64,000 bases of DNA from an uncultured Aquimarina sp. (GTDB lineage: Bacteria; Bacteroidota; Bacteroidia; Flavobacteriales; Flavobacteriaceae), in assembly GCA_947498705.1 (NCBI GenBank), contig CANMLW010000011.1, positions 62,001 to 126,000 on the forward strand, given 5' to 3'. A model generated the notes under the pieces. That model saw nothing but the letters and a program-made list of their open reading frames with translations, was not told the origin of the DNA and did not search any database. Shown here one piece after another: positions 1-9,716 of this stretch. The translations under genes and the position numbers were made by a program. Each line of letters opens with the position of its first letter. Within the stretch, counting starts at the first letter, position 1.

Positions 1-918
1 TTCAAACCCTTTAGAGAAAAAGAAGAGAATTATTTCCAATTTACTAATGAAGTAGATGTAGAGTTTAATCCATTATTTAAAATTGTTACAGAAATTTTTG
101 AAAGCCCTTCATCGGCTCATGAAAAATCAAAAAGAATAGCTTCTTTATTATATGAACAATCTCAACACCCTCATATTAAAAGCGGTGAATTATATGTCAC
201 CTACTTGGACAACGTAACAATTGACAACGAAAAAGTAAGTGCTTTAGGAATATTTAAATCAGAATTAAAACATGATTTTCTTCAGTTTGAAGAGAGTAAT
301 GCTAATATAGAATTGCTAATCCAACAAGGTGTAAATCTTAATAAATTAGACAAAGGGTGTCTAATTTTTAACCATAAAAAAGAAGAGGGATATAAAATAC
401 TTTCTATCGACTCTAATAGATATGACACCAAATATTGGCTTGAGCATTTCTTGGGCGTACAGGCATTTGCAGATGAAAATTTCTACACTAAGAAATACAT
501 GAAATTCTGTCAAGACTTTGCTAAAGAGGTTGTACTGCCAGCAGAAGACAAAAAAGAAGAAGTCATGTTTATGAATCGAGCAGTTAATCATTTTGCAAAA
601 AATGATGAGTTTGAAGAATCTGCTTTTTTAGATGAAGTTATCGACAATCCTGATCTGATTCCAGAATTTAAACATTACAAGGTAGAAAAAGCTCCAAAAT
701 ATCAAATTGAGGACCTTACCTCTTTTCCTATTGCCAATAATGCAGTTACGGCAGCTAGAAAGAAAATGAAAAACGTTATTGATCTTGACACTAATGTACA
801 GATCAAAATGGATTTTATCAATCCAGAGTCGGCAGAAAAATTTGTAGAAAAAGGGTGGGATGAAGAAAAGCAAATGTATTACTATCTGGTGTATTTTAAC
901 AAAGAACAGAAAAGCTAG
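1..918 (+). CDS. Nucleoid-associated protein (NdpA/YejK family), 5' end missing
   Basis: The reading frame is open from the first base of the window to the stop at 918, so the gene begins upstream. The visible part is about 305 codons. It matches the C-terminal two thirds of the 37-kDa nucleoid-associated protein family, with landmarks such as SALGIFKSE and LDKGCLIFN followed by a lysine-rich tail. Family members associate with the bacterial nucleoid in the cytosol, but their biochemical role is poorly defined. A TTG at 205 is an internal codon rather than the start, because recognisable family sequence (SAHEKSKRIASLLYEQ) precedes it in frame. Family assignment is from remembered sequence similarity and is fairly sure. 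Confidence 0.8.
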   Translation, partial: FKPFREKEENYFQFTNEVDVEFNPLFKIVTEIFESPSSAHEKSKRIASLLYEQSQHPHIKSGELYVTYLDNVTIDNEKVSALGIFKSELKHDFLQFEESNANIELLIQQGVNLNKLDKGCLIFNHKKEEGYKILSIDSNRYDTKYWLEHFLGVQAFADENFYTKKYMKFCQDFAKEVVLPAEDKKEEVMFMNRAVNHFAKNDEFEESAFLDEVIDNPDLIPEFKHYKVEKAPKYQIEDLTSFPIANNAVTAARKKMKNVIDLDTNVQIKMDFINPESAEKFVEKGWDEEKQMYYYLVYFNKEQKS

Positions 919-1010
919 AAAACAATTCTAAATCATTTTTTATAAGTGCTAAAAACTAAAATAGGCACATGATATGATATAAATTTTAAACAGAACAGAA
1001 GGTTATATTT

Positions 1011-1784
1011 ATGGAGTATATTCTGGTTGGTATCGTAGCTTTGCTTGGATCTGGATTAACCTTTTTTTCTGGCTTTGGATTAGGCACATTATTACTACCT
1101 GTATTTGCATTGTTTTTTCCTATAGATATAGCAATAGCACTTACTGCCATTGTACACCTTCTCAATAACGTATTCAAATTTACATTAGTTGGCAAAAAAA
1201 CCGATGTAAAAACAGTAGTTCGTTTTGGGTTACCAGCAATTATTTTTGCTTTTGCCGGCGCTTATATTTTAGGATTACTAACAGATGTCGCTCCTATATA
1301 CAGTTATCATATTGCCAGCAAAACATATCAAATTACTATTGTAAAAATATGTATTGCTTCATTGCTTATTTTCTTTTCTCTTTTTGATTTAATTCCTAAA
1401 CTAAAACGTTTAGAGTTTGACACGAAATACCTTCCTGTCGGAGGCGCTTTAAGTGGTTTTTTTGGTGGATTGTCAGGGCATCAAGGGGCTTTAAGAACTG
1501 CCTTTTTAATACGGGCAGGGCTTAACAAAGAAGCTTTTATCGCCACCGGCGTAGTAATTGCCTGTTTTATAGATATCTCTCGAATAACGGTATATACAAA
1601 AGATATGCTACAGCTAGGTGATCGACTAGATTACTCAATGCTAATAACAGCAACTATGATGGCATTTGCAGGGGCCTATATAGGTCGTAAGTTTCTTACC
1701 AAAATCACCATTAGCACTATACAATTAGTGGTTGGAATTTTATTAATCGTTTTTGCTCTTTTATTGGGAGTTGGTATTTTGTAA
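1011..1784 (+). CDS. TSUP (TauE/SafE, former DUF81) family membrane permease
   Basis: A 257-residue integral membrane protein with about eight hydrophobic segments and two related halves. The first half carries a Gly-rich stretch GFGLGTLLLPVFALFFP at residues 21-37. The second carries GGLSGHQGALRTAFLIRAG at about 152-170. This duplicated glycine motif and length are typical of TSUP permeases, which export or import sulfite, sulfoacetate or other organosulfur anions through the inner membrane. The substrate cannot be read from the sequence. The gene stands alone between the nucleoid protein gene and a convergent gene. ATG start at 1011. Confidence 0.85.
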   Translation: MEYILVGIVALLGSGLTFFSGFGLGTLLLPVFALFFPIDIAIALTAIVHLLNNVFKFTLVGKKTDVKTVVRFGLPAIIFAFAGAYILGLLTDVAPIYSYHIASKTYQITIVKICIASLLIFFSLFDLIPKLKRLEFDTKYLPVGGALSGFFGGLSGHQGALRTAFLIRAGLNKEAFIATGVVIACFIDISRITVYTKDMLQLGDRLDYSMLITATMMAFAGAYIGRKFLTKITISTIQLVVGILLIVFALLLGVGIL

Positions 1785-1829
1785 AAAAGGTTATTACTTA
1801 TAAAACAATTTTGTAAGAATAAACAAACA

Positions 1830-2900
1830 TTAATCTCCATCTAACAAACGTTTCATATTTATATTTTCATAATTACGTCTTACAAACTCCATGGCCGTTT
1901 TTAGAATCTCACCCATCGACTGGCTACGTCGAAATTTTAAGTCTAACGTAAAATTATACAGATGCTCCCGAAGTTCATTTAAATTCTCTTGTGTAGTAAT
2001 TCGATCTTCGCACATGCAAGCCACAAGATTTTCATATCGTGATCTAGTTGTCATTATACGCTTGGCTAATATTGAGCGTTCTTCTTTCTTATATTGTTCT
2101 ATAGAACTTGGTTGCAATCTATCGGTAACCACTTTAACCATCTTATAATTTTCCTTAAAAAATTGCGGTTGATACACTTTTAATTTTCCTTCAAAACATT
2201 GTTGATCAAAATCGATAGGCCGTATCTTATACTCTACATGATCAAAATCATGAATTGGGATAATCACATAATTATAAGATCGCATATCCCCTAATAAACG
2301 CATCTGACATCGTTCATTAAATTTCACAAATTCTTTAGCGATTTGCGCCTTGGCCTGATCACTTAAATCAGGTAAAAAATCCTTGATAAATACATCCCCG
2401 GGGATTCCTGCAATATGCTCTTCTATTAGGGTGTTTTTATACACCAAAAAATTAATTCTATTGGGTGAAAACAAATGTTCTAACTCTAATCCATAAATTC
2501 GAGATGCATCTGCTTTTTTTACATAGATATAAGTATAATTGTCATTAAGAATATTTCTAATCTTTATCCTAAATGGTTTAGAATTACCAAAAGTACAATA
2601 ATCAATGGCATCAATATTAAGAAATTCTATTGCATCAAAATTTCCATCAGAGTGAAGTATAATGTACACTTTTTTAAGACTTGACTCTATTTCTGGGCGC
2701 TCATGTTCTTCATAATACACTCGAACCCATAAAGTATCCTGATCATTATTATCATAAACTACCACAGAGCCAGCAAATCTTAAGAGGTCATCATAAAATA
2801 CCGGAATCTTAATTTTACGGTTACATTCTTTCAAATACTTATCCAACATATCTCCAATAGGGTACGTAGGTTTTTTTTTCGACATTAACTTTTCGTCCAT
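1830..2900 (-). CDS. Uncharacterised protein with kinase-like motif order
   Basis: A protein of about 356 residues using the ATG at 2900. A further in-frame TTG at 2924 and an ATG at 2885 are alternatives. I recall similar sequences only as conserved hypothetical proteins in Flavobacteriia. Numbered from 2900 it shows YVKKAD (about 127-132), a hinge-like LIEEHIAG (about 159-166), then LGDMRSYNYVI (about 203-213) and PIDFDQ (about 228-233). The spacing D205...N210 and the later DFD resemble the catalytic loop (D-x4-N) and metal-binding DFG/DFD of protein-kinase-like folds such as HipA or aminoglycoside kinases. No signal peptide or membrane segment is visible, so it is probably cytosolic. The kinase reading is inference. 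It is convergent with the TSUP gene. Confidence 0.6.
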   Translation of the reverse strand: MDEKLMSKKKPTYPIGDMLDKYLKECNRKIKIPVFYDDLLRFAGSVVVYDNNDQDTLWVRVYYEEHERPEIESSLKKVYIILHSDGNFDAIEFLNIDAIDYCTFGNSKPFRIKIRNILNDNYTYIYVKKADASRIYGLELEHLFSPNRINFLVYKNTLIEEHIAGIPGDVFIKDFLPDLSDQAKAQIAKEFVKFNERCQMRLLGDMRSYNYVIIPIHDFDHVEYKIRPIDFDQQCFEGKLKVYQPQFFKENYKMVKVVTDRLQPSSIEQYKKEERSILAKRIMTTRSRYENLVACMCEDRITTQENLNELREHLYNFTLDLKFRRSQSMGEILKTAMEFVRRNYENINMKRLLDGD

Positions 2901-3112
2901 AGCAACTTCAGGTAAAAAAGGCAATTTACAAATTTCAAAAATGCGAGGATTAGGATTATCGTAGAATTCGCTTGTATTCGAGCCTAAACTAGTTTTTTGC
3001 TAGAAAATCTACCCAAAAAATACGATTTAAATCCAACAATAGTTTAAAATAGGATGTAACAAAAAACCGGGTTTATCGTCTCTTAACTATATAACCTCCA
3101 AAAACAAACGAA

Positions 3113-4012
3113 TTGGAAAATATTCTTACCTTAAACAACTTGTCTAAAAAATTTGGAGCACTCACTGCAGTTAGCAATCTATCTTTTACTATAAAAAAAG
3201 GAAATGTTTATGGTATTTTGGGTCCTAACGGAAGTGGTAAATCTACCACTTTAGGAATTGTGCTTAACGTAGTCAATAAAACATCAGGAGAGTTCACATG
3301 GTTTGATGGTAATATCTCCACCCACGAAGCTCTTAAAAAAGTAGGAGCAATTATAGAACGTCCTAATTTTTATTCCTATATGACCGCAGTACAAAACTTA
3401 AAACTTGTGTGTCAAATCAAAGAAGTTTCAACCTCTAAAATAGAAGAAAAGCTTGAAATCGTGGGGTTATTAGATAGAAAAGATAGTAAGTTTAATACCT
3501 TCTCTTTAGGAATGAAGCAGCGATTAGCTATCGCATCAGCTTTACTCAATGACCCAGAAATACTCATCTTGGATGAACCCACCAATGGTCTTGACCCACA
3601 GGGAATTCATCAAATTAGAGAAATCATCAAAAAAATTGCCAAACAAGGTACCACTATCTTACTTGCTTCTCACCTACTAGATGAAGTAGAAAAAGTATGT
3701 AGTCATGTGGTGATTCTTAGAAAAGGAGCCAAACTTTACTCGGGAAGAGTTGATGAAATGAATGCAAGTCATGGTTTTTTTGAATTGAATAGTAATGAAA
3801 ATACGATTCTAAAAGAATGGATTTCTAAACATGATAAGTTTGATCGATTTAAAGAAGAAGACGGGAAAATCATTGCTTTTTTAGCACATGAACTGGATGC
3901 AGAAAGCCTTAATAAACAATTAAGTAAAGACGGAATTACGCTAACCCATTTGGTAAAACGAAAAGAAAGTCTGGAAGAACAATTCTTACAACTAACTAAC
4001 AACTTAAACTAA
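3113..4012 (+). CDS. ABC transporter ATP-binding protein (ABC-2 type)
   Basis: A 299-residue ATPase subunit with Walker A GPNGSGKST at 37-45, signature FSLGMKQRL at about 131, Walker B ILILDEPTNGLDP and the H-loop ASHLLDE. After the ATPase core comes a C-terminal extension of about 85 residues, common in exporters of the bacitracin/lantibiotic or CcmA-like type. The start is a TTG at 3113, because no in-frame ATG lies near the conserved N-terminus (LTLNNLSKKFG). It is followed after 4 bases by its permease. The substrate is unknown; self-protection against peptides or export are both possible. Confidence 0.9.
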   Translation: MENILTLNNLSKKFGALTAVSNLSFTIKKGNVYGILGPNGSGKSTTLGIVLNVVNKTSGEFTWFDGNISTHEALKKVGAIIERPNFYSYMTAVQNLKLVCQIKEVSTSKIEEKLEIVGLLDRKDSKFNTFSLGMKQRLAIASALLNDPEILILDEPTNGLDPQGIHQIREIIKKIAKQGTTILLASHLLDEVEKVCSHVVILRKGAKLYSGRVDEMNASHGFFELNSNENTILKEWISKHDKFDRFKEEDGKIIAFLAHELDAESLNKQLSKDGITLTHLVKRKESLEEQFLQLTNNLN

Positions 4013-4016
4013 TAGA

Positions 4017-4853
4017 ATGTTAAGATTACTAAATATAGAATTTCAAAAATTAAGACACAACAAAGCTTCTAAAGTAATTATTATCACCTATTTTGTTCTA
4101 ATTACGTTTATTGCACTGATTGCTTCTATAGAATTCAATTTTGCAGGAATTCATTTTAGAATTGCTGATCAGGGAATTTTTAATTTTCCATATATATGGC
4201 ACTTCAATTCTTATATCGCTGCCTGGGCAAAGTTATTTTTGGCAATTATCATTGTCTCAATGATGGCCAATGAGTATAGTCATAGAACCTTAAAACAAAA
4301 CCTTATTGATGGTCTAAGCAAAAAGGAATTTATAGCATCAAAATTTCTTACTGTAGTTGCTTTTTCATTAATATCTACGTTGTTTTTACTACTGGTATCG
4401 TTGATTTTGGGATTAACTTTTTCTGATTACAGTGAGTTTTCGATCATAATTACTGATCTCGAATATGTTATCGCTTATTTCACCAAACTTCTTGGTTTTT
4501 TCTCTTTCTGTATATTTCTTGGAATATTGGTAAAACGATCAGCTTTTGCACTAGGATTTTTATTTATCTGGTGGGTGCTGGAAAACATTACATATGCTGT
4601 ACTAAAGTTTAAAATTTTTAAAGGAACGAAGGTAGCTGATACTATTGTTCAGTTCTTTCCTCTAGAATCCATGTCTAACTTAATTGGCGAGCCTTTTAGC
4701 AGATTAAATTTCATTAAATCTGCTGCCAGCCAGCTAGGAGAATCTTTTCAAAAAGACTACACAGTACATTGGTATGAAATTTTAACAGTTCTTATCTGGA
4801 CAGCTATTTTCATCTTTCTATCCTACAAAATCCTAAAAAAGAGAGACTTGTAA
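4017..4853 (+). CDS. ABC-2 family transporter permease
   Basis: A 278-residue inner-membrane protein with about six hydrophobic segments. It starts 4 bases after the preceding ATPase gene and so forms a two-gene exporter with it. The N-terminus (LNIEFQKLRHNKASKV) and the cytosolic EYSHRTLKQNLIDGLSKKEFIASK stretch are typical of ABC-2/NatB-like permeases. A hairpin with a T-rich tail follows at 4876-4912, which suggests the transcript ends here. Substrate unknown. Confidence 0.85.
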   Translation: MLRLLNIEFQKLRHNKASKVIIITYFVLITFIALIASIEFNFAGIHFRIADQGIFNFPYIWHFNSYIAAWAKLFLAIIIVSMMANEYSHRTLKQNLIDGLSKKEFIASKFLTVVAFSLISTLFLLLVSLILGLTFSDYSEFSIIITDLEYVIAYFTKLLGFFSFCIFLGILVKRSAFALGFLFIWWVLENITYAVLKFKIFKGTKVADTIVQFFPLESMSNLIGEPFSRLNFIKSAASQLGESFQKDYTVHWYEILTVLIWTAIFIFLSYKILKKRDL

Positions 4854-4875
4854 CACATTTAGGTTTTAAGTTTCA

Positions 4876-4912
4876 AAAGCATTCGATCGTAGTATCTGAT
4901 GCTTTCTTTTTT
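4876..4912 (+). terminator. Likely rho-independent terminator after the ABC exporter pair
   Basis: Arms AAAGCAT (4876-4882) and ATGCTTT (4899-4905) form a 7-bp stem, with further pairing possible inside the loop, followed by a T-rich run to about 4912. Stem strength is modest. Confidence 0.5.
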
Positions 4913-5040
4913 ATCAATGATCGTTATGGTAAATTTATAAGAACAAGGATAACACATATATTGTCACAGATAAGGTGTATAAAGTAGTTTTCTATTTAAT
5001 TATTTATTATTTAATATCTTGCCGGCAAAAAATGCCTCAA

Positions 5041-7527
5041 ATGAAAAGAAAAATACTTTTAATTTTATTTATTTTTTCCATATTTTTTGTCAGTTATTCT
5101 CAAAATGAGCCTACAGACTGTGTTAACTCTATTATTGTTTGTGGAAATACTAATCTAGAATTAAACTCTAATGGTATAGGAGCTAATGATTTTGCTCCAA
5201 CAGGTAGTAATTCACCTGCATGTTTTGTTACCCCAGAAAGTCAAAGTTTATGGCTGCGAGTTACTATTGTACAATCAGGAACTCTTGCTTTTACTATAAC
5301 CCCAGAATCCTCGAGCCCTGACGAAGATTATGATTTTGCTGTATATGGTCCTAATGTTACATGTACTACATTAGGAAATTCTATTAGATGTTCTTCAACA
5401 CATCCACCCTCTGCACAAGTACCAACTTTAACAGGTCTTAGGGATTCAGAAACAGATCTATCCGAAGGTCCAGGAATTCTAGGAAACGGTTTTGTTCGAT
5501 CTATAGATGCTCTTGCCGGAGAAGAATATATTATTTTGGTAGACAATTTTTCGCAGAACGGAGGCTTTGATATCGAATTTACCGGGACAGCATTACTACC
5601 CGATAGTCCAATAAATACAGCTGGCACAACCACAAACCTAGATCTTACAGAATGTGATATTGTAGGAGATTCTAATGATGGAGTAACGAATTTTAATTTA
5701 GACAGTAATACCGCTGCTATCTTAGGAACTCAAACCAATACTGTAATATCATACCATAATACAGAGGAAGATGCTAGTATTGATAATGCACCTCTTACAA
5801 GTCCGTATTTGAGTACTCAAAATAATGAAACCATTCATGTACGTATAGAAAATACAATTACCGGTTGTTTTGTGACAGATACCTTTACCTTAATAACCAT
5901 TCCAGGACCACCAATAACTACTCCAACCCCATTTAGTATTTGTGATAATGCCAATGACGGTGATGACAGCAATGGGTTTGTTTCTTTTTTACTTAGGGAT
6001 AAAGACAACGAAATTCTTAATGGATTAAGTCCTACAAATCATATATTAACTTATCATACTTCATTACCAGATGCAAATACTGGTGCTAATGCCATAGATA
6101 AAAATACTCCCTTCACAAATACGACAAATCCTCAGACTATTTTTGTTAGAGCGCAATATGCTCCTTCGCAACCCTGTGTCAATACTATAAGTATTGCTCA
6201 ATTTAATCTAGAAGTAGATCCTTTGCCAACAGCAAATGTAGTTTCATTAGTACAATGTGATGAATATATGGATCCAACAGATGGAATCACCCTTTTTAAT
6301 CTTAACCAAGCGAATGATCAGATCACGGGAGGCACAACTAACAGAACAGTATTGTTTTTTGAAGATATGGCATCTGCAAATGCAGGAACGCCCTCAATCT
6401 CAAATCCAATTAATTATCAAAATAATATGGTAAATCAACAAATATTTGTTCGTGTTATCAATGACACTAGCGGATGTTTTAGAATTTCTACCTTAGATCT
6501 GGAAGTTAGTGTTACATCTGCAAATGATGCTATTCTAACATTATGTGATGATGATGGTATAGAGGATGGATTTCGACAATTTGATCTTTCATTAGCTGAC
6601 CCTCAGATACTAAATGGTATACCCACTCCTAATTTGATAGTAACCTATTATCAATCTATAGAAGATGCTTTAAGCGAATCTAACCCTATAGCTACCATTA
6701 CCAACACTTCTGCTTTAACACAAGGGCAAGATATCGTATTTGCAAGGGTAGAAAACCTAAATCAGTGTTTTGGTATAAATCAAGTACAATTGTTTCTTAA
6801 TCCTTTACCCGAAATTGAAGCAGAAGCCGAATCTTTTTTATGTCAAAATGAAACCAATATCCAAATAGATAGTGGTTTACAATCTAGCAGCAATGCAAAT
6901 GATTTTACTTTTCTATGGTCTACAAATGAAATTAATCAAACCATTTTTGTTGATCAATCAGGAACCTATACCGTTGCAGTAACCGATATACAAACCGGAT
7001 GCTCTAAGACCAGAACAGTAAATGTTATTGATTCGGGTAGTGCGACAATTACCTCAACAGTTATCAAAGATGCTCGTGATAACAATACTGTAACTATTAT
7101 GGCCGATGGATTGGGTAATTACGAATATGCCATAGCCATAGATGGTGTTATTGGTTCATATCAAGATGACCCTACCTTAACCAATGTACCTCCAGGGTTT
7201 CATACCATTTATGTTCGAGATAAAAACGGTTGTTTACCCGTTACAACAAAAGAAATTTCGGTGATAGGTTTCCCAAAATATTTTACTCCTAACGGTGATG
7301 GTTTTCATGATTCGTGGAACATCATAGGGGTATCAAATGAAATAATGCCAAGTTCGATCCTTTATATTTTTGATCGCTACGGAAAACTGCTTGTTCAGCT
7401 AAAAGTAGGAGATTCCGGATGGGATGGCACCTATAACGGGCAAATTTTACCGGCAAACCAATACTGGTTTCGTTCTGAATTAGAAGATGGTAGAATCCTT
7501 ACCGGAAGTTTCTCTCTTATTCGCTAA
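5041..7527 (+). CDS. Type IX-secreted repeat protein with type B C-terminal sorting domain
   Basis: The start chosen is the ATG at 5041, which gives a clean signal peptide (MKRKILLILFIFSIFFVSYS). The frame extends upstream to a GTG at 4975. The protein of about 828 residues has an N-terminal domain rich in Cys and Gly. Four degenerate repeats of about 95 residues follow, each beginning with a Cys-Asp and an acidic DG stretch (LTECD, SICDN, VQCDE, TLCDD) and ending near an R-x-E/N...GC element. The C-terminus has the hallmark YFTPNGDGFHDSWNI of the gliding-motility-associated/type B sorting domain recognised by the Bacteroidota type IX secretion system. It is probably a surface or secreted adhesin-like protein; the ligand is unknown. 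Confidence 0.85.
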   Translation: MKRKILLILFIFSIFFVSYSQNEPTDCVNSIIVCGNTNLELNSNGIGANDFAPTGSNSPACFVTPESQSLWLRVTIVQSGTLAFTITPESSSPDEDYDFAVYGPNVTCTTLGNSIRCSSTHPPSAQVPTLTGLRDSETDLSEGPGILGNGFVRSIDALAGEEYIILVDNFSQNGGFDIEFTGTALLPDSPINTAGTTTNLDLTECDIVGDSNDGVTNFNLDSNTAAILGTQTNTVISYHNTEEDASIDNAPLTSPYLSTQNNETIHVRIENTITGCFVTDTFTLITIPGPPITTPTPFSICDNANDGDDSNGFVSFLLRDKDNEILNGLSPTNHILTYHTSLPDANTGANAIDKNTPFTNTTNPQTIFVRAQYAPSQPCVNTISIAQFNLEVDPLPTANVVSLVQCDEYMDPTDGITLFNLNQANDQITGGTTNRTVLFFEDMASANAGTPSISNPINYQNNMVNQQIFVRVINDTSGCFRISTLDLEVSVTSANDAILTLCDDDGIEDGFRQFDLSLADPQILNGIPTPNLIVTYYQSIEDALSESNPIATITNTSALTQGQDIVFARVENLNQCFGINQVQLFLNPLPEIEAEAESFLCQNETNIQIDSGLQSSSNANDFTFLWSTNEINQTIFVDQSGTYTVAVTDIQTGCSKTRTVNVIDSGSATITSTVIKDARDNNTVTIMADGLGNYEYAIAIDGVIGSYQDDPTLTNVPPGFHTIYVRDKNGCLPVTTKEISVIGFPKYFTPNGDGFHDSWNIIGVSNEIMPSSILYIFDRYGKLLVQLKVGDSGWDGTYNGQILPANQYWFRSELEDGRILTGSFSLIR

Positions 7528-7574
7528 TTCTATTCGCGGTATTTGGTATCTTTATTGTGAAAAAGAAGAGTATT

Positions 7575-9581
7575 ATGAAATTCGTACTGGAATCCGAATT
7601 TAAACCCACCGGGGATCAACCTGGAGCTATCAAACAACTTGTTAATGGAATAGCATCTGACGAAAAATACCAAACCTTGCTGGGCGTAACTGGTTCTGGA
7701 AAAACGTTTACAGTGGCTAATGTTGTTGAGAAAACTCAACGACCTACGATCGTATTAGCACATAACAAAACACTTGCAGCACAGTTATATTCTGAGTTTA
7801 AACAGTTTTTTCCTAACAATGCGATAGAGTACTTTGTTTCTTATTATGATTACTATCAGCCAGAAGCTTACATACCAACTTCGGGTACCTACATAGAGAA
7901 AGATTTATCTATTAATGACGAAATTGAAAAGCTTAGATTAAGTGCTACTTCATCACTTCTGTCAGGAAGAAGAGATGTTTTGGTAGTTGCCTCTGTATCT
8001 TGCCTATATGGTATCGGAAACCCTATCGAGTTTCAAAAAAATGTGATTTCAATCCAAGCGGGAGAAGAGGTGTCAAGAACTTCGTTATTGCATCGTCTAG
8101 TTCAAAGTTTATACTCAAGAACAGAAGCAGAATTTAAACATGGTAATTTTAGAATAAAAGGAGATACAGTCGATATTTTTCCGAGTTATGCTGATGATGC
8201 TTTTAGAATTCATTTTTTTGGTGATGAAATCGAAGAAATAGAAGCTTTTGATGTACAAACCAATCAAGTAATAGAGAAATACGATAGGTTAACCATCTAT
8301 CCCGCAAATATGTTTGTAACCTCACCAGAAGTATTAAATACTGCAATTGATCAAATAGCACTGGATTTAGGAAAACAAGTTGAGTATTTTAAGGAAATAG
8401 GGAAACCTCTGGAAGCAAAACGTCTGGAAGAACGTACAAATTTTGATTTAGAAATGATTAAAGAGCTGGGGTACTGCTCTGGAATCGAAAATTATTCACG
8501 ATATCTTGATGGAAGAAACCCAGGTACCAGACCTTTCTGTTTACTAGACTACTTCCCTGACGATTATCTAATGATTATTGATGAAAGTCATGTTACCGTA
8601 CCGCAAACACATGCGATGTATGGAGGAGACCGATCCAGAAAAGAAAATCTGGTCGAATATGGTTTTCGACTTCCTGCTGCAATGGATAACAGACCTTTAA
8701 AATTTGAAGAACTTGAAGCTTTGCAAAATCAAGTGATCTACATTAGTGCTACTCCTGCTGATTACGAATTACAAAAAAGTGAAGGCATATTTGTAGAGCA
8801 AATTATTCGCCCCACTGGTTTACTGGACCCCATCATAGAAGTACGCCCAAGTTTAAATCAAATTGATGATTTGATTGAAGAAATACAACAACGAATCGAA
8901 GTAGATGAACGTATTTTGGTGACAACATTAACCAAAAGAATGGCAGAAGAACTCACCAAATATTTGACGAGAATTGATATCAGATGTCGTTATATACATA
9001 GTGATGTAGATACTTTAGAAAGAGTAGAAATAATGCAAGATTTAAGAAAAGGGCTTTTTGATGTATTGATAGGTGTAAATCTATTACGTGAAGGTTTGGA
9101 TCTCCCAGAAGTATCGTTAGTTGCAATTTTGGACGCAGATAAAGAAGGATTTTTAAGAAACCAAAGGTCATTGGTACAAACGGTAGGGAGAGCTGCTAGA
9201 AATGTAAACGGAAAAGCAATAATGTATGCCGATAAAATTACCGATAGTATGCAAAAAACAATTGACGCTACAGAATATCGTCGAGAAAAACAAATAGCAT
9301 ATAACACAAAACATGGTATTACTCCAACTGCTATCAAAAAATCTTTAGATAGTGCTCTTTCTGGTAAAAAGACAGAATCTTATGCTTTTGAAGTAGCTCC
9401 TACGTTACAAGCTGCAGAGGAAGAAACTGCATATTTTACCAAGGAGCAATTAGAAGCACGTGTACGTAATGTTCGCAAAGAAATGGAAAAAGCTGCCAAA
9501 GAGCTCGACTTTATGACTGCTGCCCGTTTACGTGATGAAATAAAAATGCTTCAAGACAAAATACATGCCCAAAAGCAGTAA
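7575..9581 (+). CDS. uvrB: UvrABC excinuclease subunit B
   Basis: UvrB is the cytosolic damage-verification helicase of nucleotide excision repair, loaded by UvrA and then recruiting UvrC. From the ATG at 7575 it has 668 residues, the normal family length, starting MKFVLESEFKPTGDQPGAI. An in-frame GTG at 7557 would add six residues and is less likely. Visible elements are Walker A GVTGSGKT (about 37-44), the damage-gripping beta-hairpin region SYYDYYQPEAYIP (about 90-102), helicase motifs including IIDESH and the VQTVGRAARN motif VI, and a C-terminal UVR domain (RNVRKEMEKAAKELDFMTAA) that binds UvrC. No LexA-like box was recognised upstream. Confidence 0.97.
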   Translation: MKFVLESEFKPTGDQPGAIKQLVNGIASDEKYQTLLGVTGSGKTFTVANVVEKTQRPTIVLAHNKTLAAQLYSEFKQFFPNNAIEYFVSYYDYYQPEAYIPTSGTYIEKDLSINDEIEKLRLSATSSLLSGRRDVLVVASVSCLYGIGNPIEFQKNVISIQAGEEVSRTSLLHRLVQSLYSRTEAEFKHGNFRIKGDTVDIFPSYADDAFRIHFFGDEIEEIEAFDVQTNQVIEKYDRLTIYPANMFVTSPEVLNTAIDQIALDLGKQVEYFKEIGKPLEAKRLEERTNFDLEMIKELGYCSGIENYSRYLDGRNPGTRPFCLLDYFPDDYLMIIDESHVTVPQTHAMYGGDRSRKENLVEYGFRLPAAMDNRPLKFEELEALQNQVIYISATPADYELQKSEGIFVEQIIRPTGLLDPIIEVRPSLNQIDDLIEEIQQRIEVDERILVTTLTKRMAEELTKYLTRIDIRCRYIHSDVDTLERVEIMQDLRKGLFDVLIGVNLLREGLDLPEVSLVAILDADKEGFLRNQRSLVQTVGRAARNVNGKAIMYADKITDSMQKTIDATEYRREKQIAYNTKHGITPTAIKKSLDSALSGKKTESYAFEVAPTLQAAEEETAYFTKEQLEARVRNVRKEMEKAAKELDFMTAARLRDEIKMLQDKIHAQKQ

Positions 9582-9716
9582 TATACGGTCGAATAAAAAA
9601 ATAATAGTACCTTTAACAGCACCATAAAAACATATTGTTTAAGCCCCCTACTGAATAATTAAAGAAGTTTTTAGTTACACACCAATTACCTACATAAAAG
9701 GCAAAATATACTGCTA

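Noticed and set aside
205..207. TTG codon as the start of the first gene
   Set aside because: The frame is open to base 1 and encodes recognisable family sequence before this codon, so it is internal.
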